In this document: positions 8,730 through 18,430 of the stretch, in pieces | Position numbering within the stretch: the stretch's first letter is position 1 | Layout of the letters: every line of letters begins with the position of its first letter | Assembly: GCA_937872225.1 (NCBI GenBank) | Contig: CALMRZ010000028.1 | Location: 62,001-126,000 of the forward strand | Direction of reading: 5' to 3' | DNA length: 64,000 nucleotides | DNA from: an uncultured Spirochaetota bacterium | GTDB taxonomy: Bacteria > Spirochaetota > UBA4802 > UBA5550 | Notes under the pieces: model-generated | The model's database searches: none | Told to the model about the DNA's origin: nothing | What the model saw: the letters and a program-made list of their open reading frames with translations, nothing else | Position numbers and translations under genes: made by a program

Positions 8730-9185
8730 TTGGGCATTAAAATTAAAACCAGGCCGTTCGGAGAAATTGAAGTCACGGAACAGCAGATCATCGATTTCCC
8801 CGACGGCATACTCGGCTTCGATGACGTCAGGAAGTTCGTCCTCCTGGACGCCCACGACGAGAATTCACCGCTGAAATGGCTCCAGGCCTATGACGAGCCG
8901 GAACTGGCCTTTGTCATCATCCGCCCCGTTGACTTTATGCGCGAATACGAGCTGGTGGTGTCCATGAATGACATCGAGGCCGTCGGGGCCGACACGGCGG
9001 AGAACCTGGTCGTGTTCGCCATCGTCACCATCCCGACGAACCCGTCGGACATGACCGCCAATCTGCAGGGGCCCATAATCGTCAATCCGGAGAAAAGGCT
9101 CGGGCGGCAGGCCATATCCCTCAGCGACCGGTACAGCGTGAGGCACAAGATTCTCGAAGAGATGAAAAAGGCGGCCGAGGGTTAA
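8730..9185 (+). CDS. fliW: Flagellar assembly factor FliW
   Basis: 151 residues, full length. Recognised by [21 protein letters not shown] near the N terminus and by the later [14 protein letters not shown]. FliW binds and antagonises CsrA and also binds flagellin, so that CsrA represses flagellin translation until flagellin is secreted. The start is a TTG at 8730: AAGGAG at 8717-8722 stands seven bases away from it, while the alternative TTG at 8724 is only one base from that ribosome-binding site. csrA follows after four bases, the standard arrangement. Confidence 0.95.
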   Translation: MGIKIKTRPFGEIEVTEQQIIDFPDGILGFDDVRKFVLLDAHDENSPLKWLQAYDEPELAFVIIRPVDFMREYELVVSMNDIEAVGADTAENLVVFAIVTIPTNPSDMTANLQGPIIVNPEKRLGRQAISLSDRYSVRHKILEEMKKAAEG

Positions 9186-9189
9186 CGGT

Positions 9190-9447
9190 ATGCTGGTACT
9201 GGCGCGCAGATTGAACGAAAGCATCATGATAGGGGACGACATCGAGGTCGTCATCATCGACATCAAGGGCGACCAGGTGAAGCTCGGCATCCGCGCACCC
9301 AAGCGCGTGACCGTGCACCGGAAGGAAATATACGACGAGATCCGCAAGGAAAACATAGCCGCAATGGACTCGAAGGTCAAGCCGGAAGAGCTGAGAGAAA
9401 TCTCGGAAATCTTCAAGAAAGGCAAAGACGAGAGGGAGAAAAAATAA
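9190..9447 (+). CDS. csrA: Carbon storage regulator CsrA (RNA-binding translational regulator)
   Basis: 85 residues. The core [20 protein letters not shown], the [22 protein letters not shown] strand region and the following helix are all canonical. The C terminus is about 20 residues longer than E. coli CsrA (61) and ends in a charged Lys/Glu tail, a form usual in FliW-containing bacteria, where the extension is part of the FliW contact. It dimerises and binds GGA motifs in mRNA leaders to block or stabilise translation. Cotranscribed with fliW. Confidence 0.97.
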   Translation: MLVLARRLNESIMIGDDIEVVIIDIKGDQVKLGIRAPKRVTVHRKEIYDEIRKENIAAMDSKVKPEELREISEIFKKGKDEREKK

Positions 9448-9453
9448 GGGGCC

Positions 9454-10119
9454 ATGGAGCTTTTCGCGATACCCTGGTTTTCCTGCCTTGCGGCCGCCCT
9501 TGTCGCGGTATTCGCGGCGCGGGAATACGTCACCTACCGGGAAAAACTTCCCCTCAAGTACCTGTGCACCCCCATGGTCACCGTGATCATAGCCGGGTTC
9601 GCGGTCCTTTCAATTATCGAGGAAGGAGCGAACACCTACCGGGTCCTGGTTCTGTCGGCCCTTGTCTTTTCCGTGATCGCCGATACCATGCTCATGGTGG
9701 TCGAGGTGAACCTGATGGAACAGGGGATCGTCTATTTCATGCTGGGCCACGTCATGTATATTGCCGCCTTTTCACTGGACTACCGGTTTCTAGGCTGGAA
9801 CGCGGCAGTGGCGGCAATCCTGCTTGTACTGCTGTTGATGTTTTACCGGGGCATCAGGGGCTCTGCCGGGAGACTGAAGATACCAATCCTTGTATACGCC
9901 GTCGTTCTATGCACGATGCTTTTTTTCGCGATCTCGCAGCTCAATAACGAACTATCGAGACAGAGCCTTTTCATAATGGCGGGGGCCCTGTTGTTCGTCA
10001 TGTCAGATTTTTTACTCGCCTACCTGTCCTTTATCAGGCCCCACCGGCAGGAGTCCGTCATCGTGTGGGCGGTCTATGCACCGGCGCAGTTGCTCCTGGC
10101 CCTCTCGTGCTTCAGCTGA
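9454..10119 (+). CDS. YhhN family membrane protein (lysoplasmalogenase-like)
   Basis: 221 residues with about seven or eight hydrophobic segments. The family pattern is visible: an Asp after an F-S segment (VFSVIADTMLM), a second Asp in LFVMSDFLLAY and a terminal VYAPAQLLLAL. YhhN/TMEM86 proteins of animals hydrolyse the vinyl ether of lysoplasmalogens; bacterial members act on ether lipids or are untested. Many anaerobes make plasmalogens, so the activity would be plausible, but no plasmalogen synthesis genes are in the window. It starts six bases after csrA and may share its transcript. Confidence 0.75.
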   Translation: MELFAIPWFSCLAAALVAVFAAREYVTYREKLPLKYLCTPMVTVIIAGFAVLSIIEEGANTYRVLVLSALVFSVIADTMLMVVEVNLMEQGIVYFMLGHVMYIAAFSLDYRFLGWNAAVAAILLVLLLMFYRGIRGSAGRLKIPILVYAVVLCTMLFFAISQLNNELSRQSLFIMAGALLFVMSDFLLAYLSFIRPHRQESVIVWAVYAPAQLLLALSCFS

Positions 10120-10262
10120 TTCGTTCCCCACGACATAATACGGCTTCAATTCATAAATATTAGTGGACGCATTGCTTCGTATCTGCACTACTATCACTAT
10201 CCGCACGCGGCCGGGGGACCCTGCGCGGATTTGTTGTTCCGTTCTCTTTGTCCGGATGCACT

Positions 10263-13200
10263 ATGAGCGTAATCAGCGGATATTCCATAACCGAGAAGAT
10301 AGCCGAGGGAGGCAAGTCCGTCGTGTACCGCGGCGTCCGTGAGAGCGACGGGTTGTCCGTGGTGCTCAAGATCATCAGGGCCGTCCATCCGACCCTTGCC
10401 GATATCGCCCGCTTTAAAAAAGAATACGACCTGATAAAAACCATCCAGATCGACGGCGTCATAAAGACGTACGGCCTTATAGAGGAAAAGGACCGCATCG
10501 CCATGGTCCTGGAGGACTTCAGCGGCTGCTCCATCAAGGATGTCATAAACACCAGGAGGTTCGGCATCGAGGAGTTCCTCGAGGTCGCCATACCCGTGGC
10601 CGATACCCTGGGGTATATCCACACGCACAAGATAATCCACCGGGACATCAAGCCGCATAATATATTGTACAACGCGACAACGGGCGAAGTCAAGATAACC
10701 GATTTCGGCATAGCCTCGCTCCTCGGAAGGGAACATGAGAATATCTATGACCCCTGGATGATCACGGGCACACTGCCGTATCTCTCCCCGGAGCAGACCG
10801 GTCGGCTCAACCGCACCATCGACTACCGGACCGACCTGTATTCACTCGGCATCAGCTTTTACGAGATGTTGACCGGCTCGCTTCCCTTCGCGTCAAAGGA
10901 CCCCCTTGAACTGCTCTACTGTCACATAGCACGGGAGCCGGCACCGCCGGACCAGGTGAACAGGGATATTCCCGAGGCGTTATCTGACATCATCCTGAAG
11001 CTCATCTCAAAAAACGCTGAAAACCGGTACAACAACAGCTACGGGTTGAAAAAAGACCTCGAGGAGTGCCTGTTCCAGCTGAAAAAATACCGGAAAATAT
11101 CCCGGTTTGAGCTGGGAACCGCCGATTTCATGAACAGGTTCAGCCTTCCCCAGGTGCTCATTGGAAGGGAGCGGGAAAAGGCCCTGATGACGGACGCCTT
11201 CAGCCGGGTTAGCCAGGGTGCCGTTGAAATGGTCGTGGTTGCCGGCCCTCAGGGCATCGGCAAGACCGCGCTGGCAATGGAGCTGGAGAAGAACGTCACC
11301 GGCAGAAAGGGATATTTCGTTTCCAGTAAATACGAGCTGTCCCGGCAGAGCGTTCCCTACAGCGCGCTCATCCATTCGTTCCAGAAACTGATGCTTCTGA
11401 TACTGACGGAAGGTGAGGACCGCATAGCGGGGTGGAAGGAATGCATCCTGGCTGCCCTGGGCGACAACAGCAGGGTCATAACCGACGTCATTCCGGAGCT
11501 GGAGCTGATCGTTGACCGCCAGCCGGTCCTGGCCGAGATGGACTCCGAAAAGTCCCAGTACCGGTTCAACAAGGTCATCGGCGAATTCATCCGGATTTTC
11601 ACAAAGCGCGAGCACCCGCTCGTCATTTTTCTCGATGACCTCCAGTGGGCCGACGCCGCGAGCCTCAATCTTATATCGCGCATTCTGACCGATTTCAGTT
11701 CCGGGTACCTGATGCTGGTGGGAGCGTACCGCAGCTCCGAACTCGGCCCGGACCATCCCCTCCGCGACATCCTGGAAGCTTCGAAGGACCGGATCACCGC
11801 GTTGAGCCTTGATCCGCTGACGCCCGCCGATATCGGCTGCTACATCTCGTATCTCGTCAACAATGAAAGGGAAGAGGTTGATGCCCTTGCGGCGGTGCTG
11901 CACCAGAAAACGAACGGGAATCCTTTCTTCCTGGAGAACCTGCTGAGGAGCATTTTTGACAGCCAGCTTCTGAGGTACGAACCGCCGGGAGGATGGAAGT
12001 GGGACCTTGACATGATCAGGGGCCTGCAGGTGTCGGAAAATGTCGCCGAGCTCATGGTCGGGAGGATCACCGGCCTTGACCCGCAGGTGCAGCATGTCCT
12101 CCGGCTTGCCGCCTGCATCGGCAACCGCTTCGACCTCGAGGACATGGCCCTTCTGCTGGAGAAGGACATCCAGGAAACGCTGTCCGTGCTCCAGAGGGCC
12201 ATCGACGAGGGATTGATATACCTTTCCAATAAACACTACTGTTTTGTCCATGATAAAATCCAGGAGGTCATCTATTCACTCATCCCGCCGGGGGAGGCGG
12301 AGCTTACGCACTACCGGATCGGACGGCTCGTTATGGGCAGGTCCCGGGGCGAGCAATTGTATGAGAAGGTTTTTTACATTGTAAACCAGTTCAATGCCGG
12401 ATCGTCGCGGATTTTGTCACGCGAGGAAAAAATTGAGATTGCCGGCCTAAGCCTTCTGGCCGGACGCAAGGCCAAGTCGGCAACGGCCTATTCCGAGGCC
12501 CTCAGGTATTTCAGCGCCGGCATAGGACTGCTGGAGAATGATTCATGGGAGAAGGATTACCGGCTTGCCTATGATCTCTATTTCGAAAAGGCCGAATGCG
12601 AATATCTGAACGCCAATTTTGACGATGCCTTCATGCTTTTCGATTACGTCATAGACCATGCCGTGAACATCATTGACCGGGCGAAGGTTTACGATAAGAA
12701 GGTCATCATCTACACCAACATGGGGTCCCACCGGACTGGAATGGAGTGCGGGCTTGAGGCCCTGAAGCTGTTCGGCATCACTATTCCGGCGAAGCCCGGC
12801 AGGGGCGGACTGGTTCGAGAAATCATGAAGGCGAGGATTCTCCAGGGGAGGCGCAGCGTCGAGGACCTTATGGACTCGCCGGAAATTACTGACCCTGAAG
12901 TCATGATGATCATCATTCTCTGCATCAACACCGGCACGGCCGCCTATTTCATCGACAATGATATCGTGGCGCTGCTGGCTATGAAAATGGTAAACCATAC
13001 CCTCCGGTACGGCAACTCGAAACATTCATCGATCGCCTTTCTTTCCTACGCCCTGATACTGGGCTCCGGCATGGGCCGGTATGAAGATGCGTACCGGTTC
13101 GGCATGCTGGCCATGGAGCTGAACGAAAAATACAACAACGAAGACCTGAAGCCGAGGATCCTTTTCATCTTCGGGTTCCTGATAAGCCATTGGCGCAAGC

Positions 13201-15455
13201 ACTACATGCGGACCATTCAGCTCATGGAGCGGTCATACCGGGTGGGCATTGAGACCGGGGACATCAATTATGCGGTGTTTTCGGCGGTCAATATCATACA
13301 ATTTCGCATCAAGTTTGGCCACAACCTGGACCAGGTCTTCGAGGAGATGGCCGGGTACCAGGGCTTTGTCTTGGCCTCGAAAAACGAGGAGTTCATCTAC
13401 GAGCTGACCATGAGCGAGCGGTACATCCTGAGCCAGAAGTCGAGGACCAGGTCGCTGTCCGATTACAGCGACGATGGATTCAACGAGCAGGAGTTCGTTG
13501 GCAAGATAAAAAAATTCAGGGTAACGACGTACAGCTATTACACATACAAGCTGATGTCGCATTTTTATGCGAAGGAATACGAAGCGGCCATTGTCCTGGG
13601 ATCGGCGGCCGACAGGGATATCCGGGACATTCTCTACTCCCAGGCCAACAATGCGTTTTTTTATTACTATTATTCCCTCGCCCTTCTCTCGGCCGGACCT
13701 GCCGGATCCAAGCGGAAGGCCCGGTGGCGCATGAGACAGGTGGCGAAAAACCTGCGCCTGCTCAGGGTATGGTCGAGAAATTCACCCGAGAATTACCGCT
13801 CCATGTATCTCCTGGTCAAGGCCGGGCAAACGGCCGCCCGGGGGCCCCATTCGCGGGCGGCCGATCTCTTTGACGAGGCGATACGGGAGGCCCGGACGAA
13901 CGGCTCGTCCCTCTGCGAGGCGACCGGGAACGAGCGGGCCGCGGAGTACCACCTGTCGCGGGGCAATGAGTTCGTCGCGCGGGCCTATCTCGTTGAGGCG
14001 CACTACTGCTACGCGAAATACGGCGCCTCGGCCGTGGCCCACCGGATCAGCCAGGAATATCCCCAGTTCATCGCCGGAGACCACCCCTCCGCCCCGGTGG
14101 ATGCGGGAAAGGAGCACACGGGCACCTCGTCCGGCACCATGGGGATGGATTTCAGCCTCCTCCTGAAGACCACGCAGCTTATCTCGGGCGAGATAGTGCT
14201 GGAGAAGCTTCTTAAAAAACTCCTCGTCATCATAGGGGAGTGCGCAGCTGCGACGAAGGGGGCCCTCGTAATGGAGAAAGAGGGCGCCCTGGTGGTAGAG
14301 GCGTGCGGTGACATCGCCACGGGCCAGATCGAGGTCCTGAAAAGCACCCCCCTCTACGCCAGTAGCGATCTATCCCCGGCGGTCATCCACTACGTGGCCA
14401 GGACCAAGGAGAACCTGGTTCTCCATGACGCGTCAAGGGCAGGTATTTTCGTCAACGATCCCTATATCAAGAAAAACCGGTGCAAGAGCGTCCTCTGCCT
14501 GCCCATCATGCACCAGACAAAGCTTTCGGCGATCCTCTACGCGGAAAACAACCTGACCACACGGGCCTTTACCGGCGAGCGGATAGAGCTCCTGAAGACC
14601 CTGGCTTCGTACGTGGCGATATCAGTGGACAACGCGAGCCTCTACGCAAGCCTCGAGGACAAGGTCAGGGAGAGGACCATGGCCCTCGAGTATGCCTATG
14701 ACCAGGTCACCAAGGCGTACCAGACCATCCAGGAGGACATTTCCCTGGCCAGGCGCATCCAGGAGAATATTTTACAGAGCCGGATCTGCGAAGATTCGCC
14801 GTTCAGGTTTGACATACGATTTTATCCCATGAGCGAGGTGGGCGGTGATATATACGACATCGTGGAGATCAAGCCGGGGATACTGCGCGTCTTGCTGGCC
14901 GACGCGACCGGCCACGGGATCCAGGCGGCCCTGGTAACGATGCTCATCAAGGGTGAGTACGAGAAGCTCAAGTACCAGCATATCGCCCCGTCTGATGTAA
15001 TGAGGGTCCTCAACAACGAGTTTTTCAACCGGTACGGGAACCTGTCGGTGCTCTTTTCCTGCATCATAACCGACATCGATATCAACACCCGCTCGATGCG
15101 GTATGCCTCCGCCGGGCATCCGGACCAGTACCTGGTCAGGGGCGAAGAGATCACGGTGCTCAGCCGGACCGGAAAGATCGTCGGTTTCGGCCGGGACCTC
15201 GAGTACGGGTGCGGCGAGATACCGATAACTCCCGACGACAAGGTGGTCCTGTTTTCCGACGGCATCTACGAGGAGTTCGACATGGACATGAAGGAGTACG
15301 GCGAGAAGCGGCTGATGGAAATTATCAGGAAGTTTTCCCGGCAGCCGGTCCAGGTAATAACCCGCAGCATAATCCAGGACGTCCGCAATTTCATCGGAAA
15401 GGAGCGCATCAACGCCAATGACGACGTCACCATCATCGGCATCGAAATGCGGTGA
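10263..15455 (+). CDS. Giant fusion: Ser/Thr kinase, AAA-type ATPase, TPR-like region, GAF, SpoIIE/PP2C phosphatase
   Basis: 1730 residues, cytoplasmic. Kinase domain at about 5-270 with Lys36, HRDIKPHN (126 on), DFG (147) and a GTLPYLSPEQTGR activation segment: all catalytic residues present. An AAA/STAND-type ATPase follows, with Walker A GPQGIGKT at 328-335 and Walker B ending FLDDLQWAD near 455-461. A long helical region (about 690-1290) is TPR-like. A GAF domain lies at about 1300-1455, then a short coiled coil (1466-1505). The C-terminal domain (1505-1730) is a SpoIIE/RsbU-type PP2C phosphatase with metal-binding Asp in GGDIYD, DATGHG and FSDGIYEEF. A sensor that could both phosphorylate and dephosphorylate partner-switch proteins. 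Such fusions occur in spirochaetes, cyanobacteria and others. Start: ATG at 10263. Confidence 0.92.
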   Translation: MSVISGYSITEKIAEGGKSVVYRGVRESDGLSVVLKIIRAVHPTLADIARFKKEYDLIKTIQIDGVIKTYGLIEEKDRIAMVLEDFSGCSIKDVINTRRFGIEEFLEVAIPVADTLGYIHTHKIIHRDIKPHNILYNATTGEVKITDFGIASLLGREHENIYDPWMITGTLPYLSPEQTGRLNRTIDYRTDLYSLGISFYEMLTGSLPFASKDPLELLYCHIAREPAPPDQVNRDIPEALSDIILKLISKNAENRYNNSYGLKKDLEECLFQLKKYRKISRFELGTADFMNRFSLPQVLIGREREKALMTDAFSRVSQGAVEMVVVAGPQGIGKTALAMELEKNVTGRKGYFVSSKYELSRQSVPYSALIHSFQKLMLLILTEGEDRIAGWKECILAALGDNSRVITDVIPELELIVDRQPVLAEMDSEKSQYRFNKVIGEFIRIFTKREHPLVIFLDDLQWADAASLNLISRILTDFSSGYLMLVGAYRSSELGPDHPLRDILEASKDRITALSLDPLTPADIGCYISYLVNNEREEVDALAAVLHQKTNGNPFFLENLLRSIFDSQLLRYEPPGGWKWDLDMIRGLQVSENVAELMVGRITGLDPQVQHVLRLAACIGNRFDLEDMALLLEKDIQETLSVLQRAIDEGLIYLSNKHYCFVHDKIQEVIYSLIPPGEAELTHYRIGRLVMGRSRGEQLYEKVFYIVNQFNAGSSRILSREEKIEIAGLSLLAGRKAKSATAYSEALRYFSAGIGLLENDSWEKDYRLAYDLYFEKAECEYLNANFDDAFMLFDYVIDHAVNIIDRAKVYDKKVIIYTNMGSHRTGMECGLEALKLFGITIPAKPGRGGLVREIMKARILQGRRSVEDLMDSPEITDPEVMMIIILCINTGTAAYFIDNDIVALLAMKMVNHTLRYGNSKHSSIAFLSYALILGSGMGRYEDAYRFGMLAMELNEKYNNEDLKPRILFIFGFLISHWRKHYMRTIQLMERSYRVGIETGDINYAVFSAVNIIQFRIKFGHNLDQVFEEMAGYQGFVLASKNEEFIYELTMSERYILSQKSRTRSLSDYSDDGFNEQEFVGKIKKFRVTTYSYYTYKLMSHFYAKEYEAAIVLGSAADRDIRDILYSQANNAFFYYYYSLALLSAGPAGSKRKARWRMRQVAKNLRLLRVWSRNSPENYRSMYLLVKAGQTAARGPHSRAADLFDEAIREARTNGSSLCEATGNERAAEYHLSRGNEFVARAYLVEAHYCYAKYGASAVAHRISQEYPQFIAGDHPSAPVDAGKEHTGTSSGTMGMDFSLLLKTTQLISGEIVLEKLLKKLLVIIGECAAATKGALVMEKEGALVVEACGDIATGQIEVLKSTPLYASSDLSPAVIHYVARTKENLVLHDASRAGIFVNDPYIKKNRCKSVLCLPIMHQTKLSAILYAENNLTTRAFTGERIELLKTLASYVAISVDNASLYASLEDKVRERTMALEYAYDQVTKAYQTIQEDISLARRIQENILQSRICEDSPFRFDIRFYPMSEVGGDIYDIVEIKPGILRVLLADATGHGIQAALVTMLIKGEYEKLKYQHIAPSDVMRVLNNEFFNRYGNLSVLFSCIITDIDINTRSMRYASAGHPDQYLVRGEEITVLSRTGKIVGFGRDLEYGCGEIPITPDDKVVLFSDGIYEEFDMDMKEYGEKRLMEIIRKFSRQPVQVITRSIIQDVRNFIGKERINANDDVTIIGIEMR

Positions 15456-16268
15456 TCAGTTCAAAAACAGGTGGTTCTGTCCGAAAAGGCGGAGGCGCCC
15501 CGGCGACAGCGGGTGAGAGCGCACCGTCCTGAAAGGCTTCACCATCGGCCTGATGATGTCCCGGGCCGCGAAGATCCGCCTGCCGATCCTGTCTGCGGCG
15601 TAATTCCTGGCCGCGCCGTCTAGCATGATGACACAGCGGGGACTGCCGGCATGGTCAAGCGATTTGACGAATATGTCCTTTACCTTCACGGTCTTGCCGC
15701 CAATGTCGATGGCGAGGAAATCGGGCTTCTCCACCGCCTCGATGGAGAAATTGCTGCTCTTCACGATGGTGACGGACGAGAAGGGCGCTATGAACCAGGA
15801 ACGGTTCCTCTCAAAGGTGATCCATTTATGGGGCATGCGGGAATAGTCCCGCCCGGTGATTTCGCCTCCCGTCACCGCAACGGGTGACTCGTCATGGACA
15901 AGCCGGGGGAAGTCCTCGAAACTGGCGCTCCGCATGTCCGCAATTTTTATCAGGAGCCCGTACACGAGGTTGAAATCCAGGCTTTCCCTGGTATACCGTT
16001 TCCGATACGTCTCGAGCACGGCCTTGAGGCGCATGACCGGTTCCGCGCCCTTGACCGTGTTATAGCCGGAGTAAATGGATGAGAGGACGTCCAGCTGTCT
16101 GGTTATGCCGGCATAGGCTGTTTCAAAATCGACGTATTTGTTTTCGAGGTCGTGAATTGATTTTTCAATCTCGTTCTGGATTGTCTCTATTTTCTGGAGA
16201 TTGAAGTTCCACAATTCGCCGTAGTCACGGTATTCGTCTCTGTCGGTTTTTCCCCGGTCTGAATTCAT
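15456..16268 (-). CDS. Unknown cytoplasmic protein, possible C-terminal CheW-like domain
   Basis: 270 residues from the ATG at 16268. The first 70 residues are coiled-coil-like; then a helical part. The last 110 residues alternate short strands, with FIAPFSSVTIVKS, a later VKDIFVKSL and a terminal IIRPMV....SPGRLRLFGQNHLFL pattern that recalls CheW-like scaffold domains. That assignment is a guess from strand pattern and spacing. The stop is directly against the stop of the kinase fusion gene, with no room for a terminator. Upstream in-frame codons to 16427 add basic, low-complexity sequence and are judged non-coding. Confidence 0.6.
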   Translation of the reverse strand: MNSDRGKTDRDEYRDYGELWNFNLQKIETIQNEIEKSIHDLENKYVDFETAYAGITRQLDVLSSIYSGYNTVKGAEPVMRLKAVLETYRKRYTRESLDFNLVYGLLIKIADMRSASFEDFPRLVHDESPVAVTGGEITGRDYSRMPHKWITFERNRSWFIAPFSSVTIVKSSNFSIEAVEKPDFLAIDIGGKTVKVKDIFVKSLDHAGSPRCVIMLDGAARNYAADRIGRRIFAARDIIRPMVKPFRTVRSHPLSPGRLRLFGQNHLFLN

Positions 16269-16650
16269 TGTCCGTGCAATATTTTTTTTAATAGTGTCAT
16301 CGCAGGCGAAGCGACGCGCCCCTGATGATGATTTAACCGGTGTTGATAATCGGCGCGGCAGTGTCATGATGCGGACCTGTATCATGATTGTGTCTGCTTC
16401 GTTGTGCCGATTGCGCCGGGTATCCACTCGCGGACCGGTTACATCAATTCAAGACATAATGTATTAATTATCACTAGAACATCCATTCGGAATAGTCAAT
16501 TATTTTTGTGCCTCTTCCCAAATTACTTGACTTTGCCGGTCAGTAATCAAAAATTGTTTCTTCACATTCGCTTTATTGATTATCATTATTCTTTCGGCGC
16601 GTCCGGTCCCGGTAATTCCGGGCGCTGCCTGCAATGATTGAGGTGCCAGT
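16269..16650. other. Intergenic region between divergent genes, no gene seen
   Basis: 382 bases between the minus-strand unknown gene and the ADH synthase gene. It should carry both promoters. I see scattered TTGACT-like hexamers (one near 16526) without a good partner hexamer at 16-18 bases, so no promoter is called. The part nearest 16270-16430 stays open in the minus frame, but with poor composition. Confidence 0.5.
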
Positions 16651-17409
16651 ATGATCGGAAAAAAAATTCGTTTGCAGAGATTGATCAACCGTAACACGGG
16701 AAAGACCATCATCGTGCCTATGGACCACGGCGTCACCGTGGGCCCGATCCCCGGCCTGATCGACATGGCCAAGACCGTCAACAGCGTCGCCGACGGCGGG
16801 GCCAACGCCATCCTGATGCACAAGGGAATCGTCGAGACGGGGCACCGGAACTCCGGCAAGGACATAGGCCTGATCGTTCACCTGTCCGCCAGCACCGTGC
16901 TCGCGCCTGATTCCAACGCCAAGACCCTGGTCTGCTCCGTTGAAGAGGCGGTCCGCCTCGGCGCCGACGGCGTGTCAATCCACGTCAATATAGGCGCCAA
17001 CACCGAATCTGAAATGCTCGGCAAGATGGGAATGGTGTCCCGCGGCTGCCGTGAATGGGGGATGCCCCTCCTGGCCATGATGTACACCCGGGGGGCCAAG
17101 ATCAAGAACGAGTATGACGTGAACGTCGTCAAGCACGCTGCCCGCGTCGGCGCGGAGCTCGGCGCCGATATCGTGAAGGTGAATTATACCGGTTCCCCCG
17201 AATCCTTCAACGAGGTCGTGATGGGGTGCCCGGTGCCGGTCGTGATCGCGGGCGGCGAAAAGATGGAGACCGACGAGGAGATACTGGAGATGGTCAGAGG
17301 CTCGATAGAGGCCGGCGGGTGCGGCGTTTCCATCGGCCGCAACGTGTTCCAGCATGAGGACCCTGCCACCATCGTCCGAAAGATATCGGAGATCGTACAC
17401 GGGAAGTGA
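16651..17409 (+). CDS. 2-amino-3,7-dideoxy-D-threo-hept-6-ulosonate (ADH) synthase
   Basis: 252 residues, DhnA-type class I aldolase. Features: [10 protein letters not shown] (substrate-binding Asp), Tyr in MMYTRG, and the Schiff-base Lys in [14 protein letters not shown], followed by the phosphate-binding IAGGEK and [11 protein letters not shown]. In archaea the enzyme (AroA') condenses aspartate semialdehyde with 6-deoxy-5-ketofructose phosphate to make the precursor of 3-dehydroquinate. The neighbour three bases downstream encodes DHQ synthase II, the next step, which makes this assignment much firmer than fructose-bisphosphate aldolase. An enzyme pair for aromatic amino acid synthesis without DAHP. 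Confidence 0.9.
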   Translation: MIGKKIRLQRLINRNTGKTIIVPMDHGVTVGPIPGLIDMAKTVNSVADGGANAILMHKGIVETGHRNSGKDIGLIVHLSASTVLAPDSNAKTLVCSVEEAVRLGADGVSIHVNIGANTESEMLGKMGMVSRGCREWGMPLLAMMYTRGAKIKNEYDVNVVKHAARVGAELGADIVKVNYTGSPESFNEVVMGCPVPVVIAGGEKMETDEEILEMVRGSIEAGGCGVSIGRNVFQHEDPATIVRKISEIVHGK

Positions 17410-17412
17410 TGC

Positions 17413-18417
17413 ATGAAAGAGATATGGCTGCACCTGACATCTTGGGACAAGAAGCTCGTGACCGAATCGCTGGAGTCCGGCGTCGATGCCATAATAACGA
17501 CTGACGACTTCGTTCCCCGCGTCAAGGAGCTCGGCCGGATGGCGGTCATCGCCCCGGAGCAGGGGGACCGGCGGATCCCCGATGACGTTGAAATGATCAT
17601 CATCAAGAACAAGGACGACGAGAAGAGGGCCGCGGAAGCGCTGAAGACCCGTTCGGTCGTGGCCCGCACCACGGACTGGAACATCATCCCCCTGGAAAAC
17701 CTGATCCCGCAGGGCGGCGAGCGCCTGTATACCTTCGTGAGGAACGCCTCTGACGCGAAGCTTGCCGCCGGCATCATGGAAAAGGGCGTTGCCGGCGTGG
17801 TCCTCGAAACCGATGATCCGTCCGAGATCGCGAAGGTCGTCCGGTACATCAAGGGCCTCGACAGCGAGAACTACCGCCTGGCGAGCCTTGAGGTGACGGC
17901 CATACAGAACATCGGCATCGGCGACAGGGTATGCGTCGATACCTGCAGCAATATCAACCTGGGCGAGGGCCTCTTGGTGGGCAACGGAAGTCAGGGCATG
18001 TTCCTCGTCCACGCCGAAAATATCGACAATCCCTATGTCGCGCCCCGGCCCTTCCGTATCAACGCCGGCGCGGTCCACTCCTATGTCAGGGTGCCGGGAG
18101 GAAAGACCCGGTATCTCGGCGAGCTGAAGACCGGCGACCCGGTCCAGATCGTCACGAAGGACGGCGGCACCTACACGTCCTACGTGGGCCGTTCCAAGAT
18201 AGAAAAGCGGCCGATGCTGGTCGTTTACGCCGTTGACGAAAACGGCGCGGAGCATTCGGTGGTTCTCCAGAACGCCGAAACGATCAGGCTCACGGCCCCC
18301 GACGGGAGCGCCGTCAGCGTGGCCCAGCTGAAGCCGGGCGACCGCGTTCTCGGTTATCTGGAGAAGGGGGGGCGCCATTTCGGCATGGCCGTGGAAGAAA
18401 CAATACTGGAGCGGTAA
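17413..18417 (+). CDS. 3-dehydroquinate synthase II (archaeal type)
   Basis: 334 residues, full length. Recognised by the N-terminal VTESLESGVDAIITTDD, the central GIGDRVCVDTCSNINLGEGLLVGNGSQGMFLVHAEN and the C-terminal RVLGYLEKGGRHFGMAVEE stretches. It oxidatively deaminates and cyclises ADH to 3-dehydroquinate using NAD, replacing AroB. It forms an operon with the ADH synthase gene (gap of three bases). The later shikimate genes are not in the window. Confidence 0.92.
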   Translation: MKEIWLHLTSWDKKLVTESLESGVDAIITTDDFVPRVKELGRMAVIAPEQGDRRIPDDVEMIIIKNKDDEKRAAEALKTRSVVARTTDWNIIPLENLIPQGGERLYTFVRNASDAKLAAGIMEKGVAGVVLETDDPSEIAKVVRYIKGLDSENYRLASLEVTAIQNIGIGDRVCVDTCSNINLGEGLLVGNGSQGMFLVHAENIDNPYVAPRPFRINAGAVHSYVRVPGGKTRYLGELKTGDPVQIVTKDGGTYTSYVGRSKIEKRPMLVVYAVDENGAEHSVVLQNAETIRLTAPDGSAVSVAQLKPGDRVLGYLEKGGRHFGMAVEETILER

Positions 18418-18430
18418 CGCGCAGGATCCG

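Noticed and set aside
16651-17409. Fructose-bisphosphate aldolase or DeoC-like aldolase
   Set aside because: The adjacent DHQ synthase II gene and the DhnA-type motifs favour ADH synthase.
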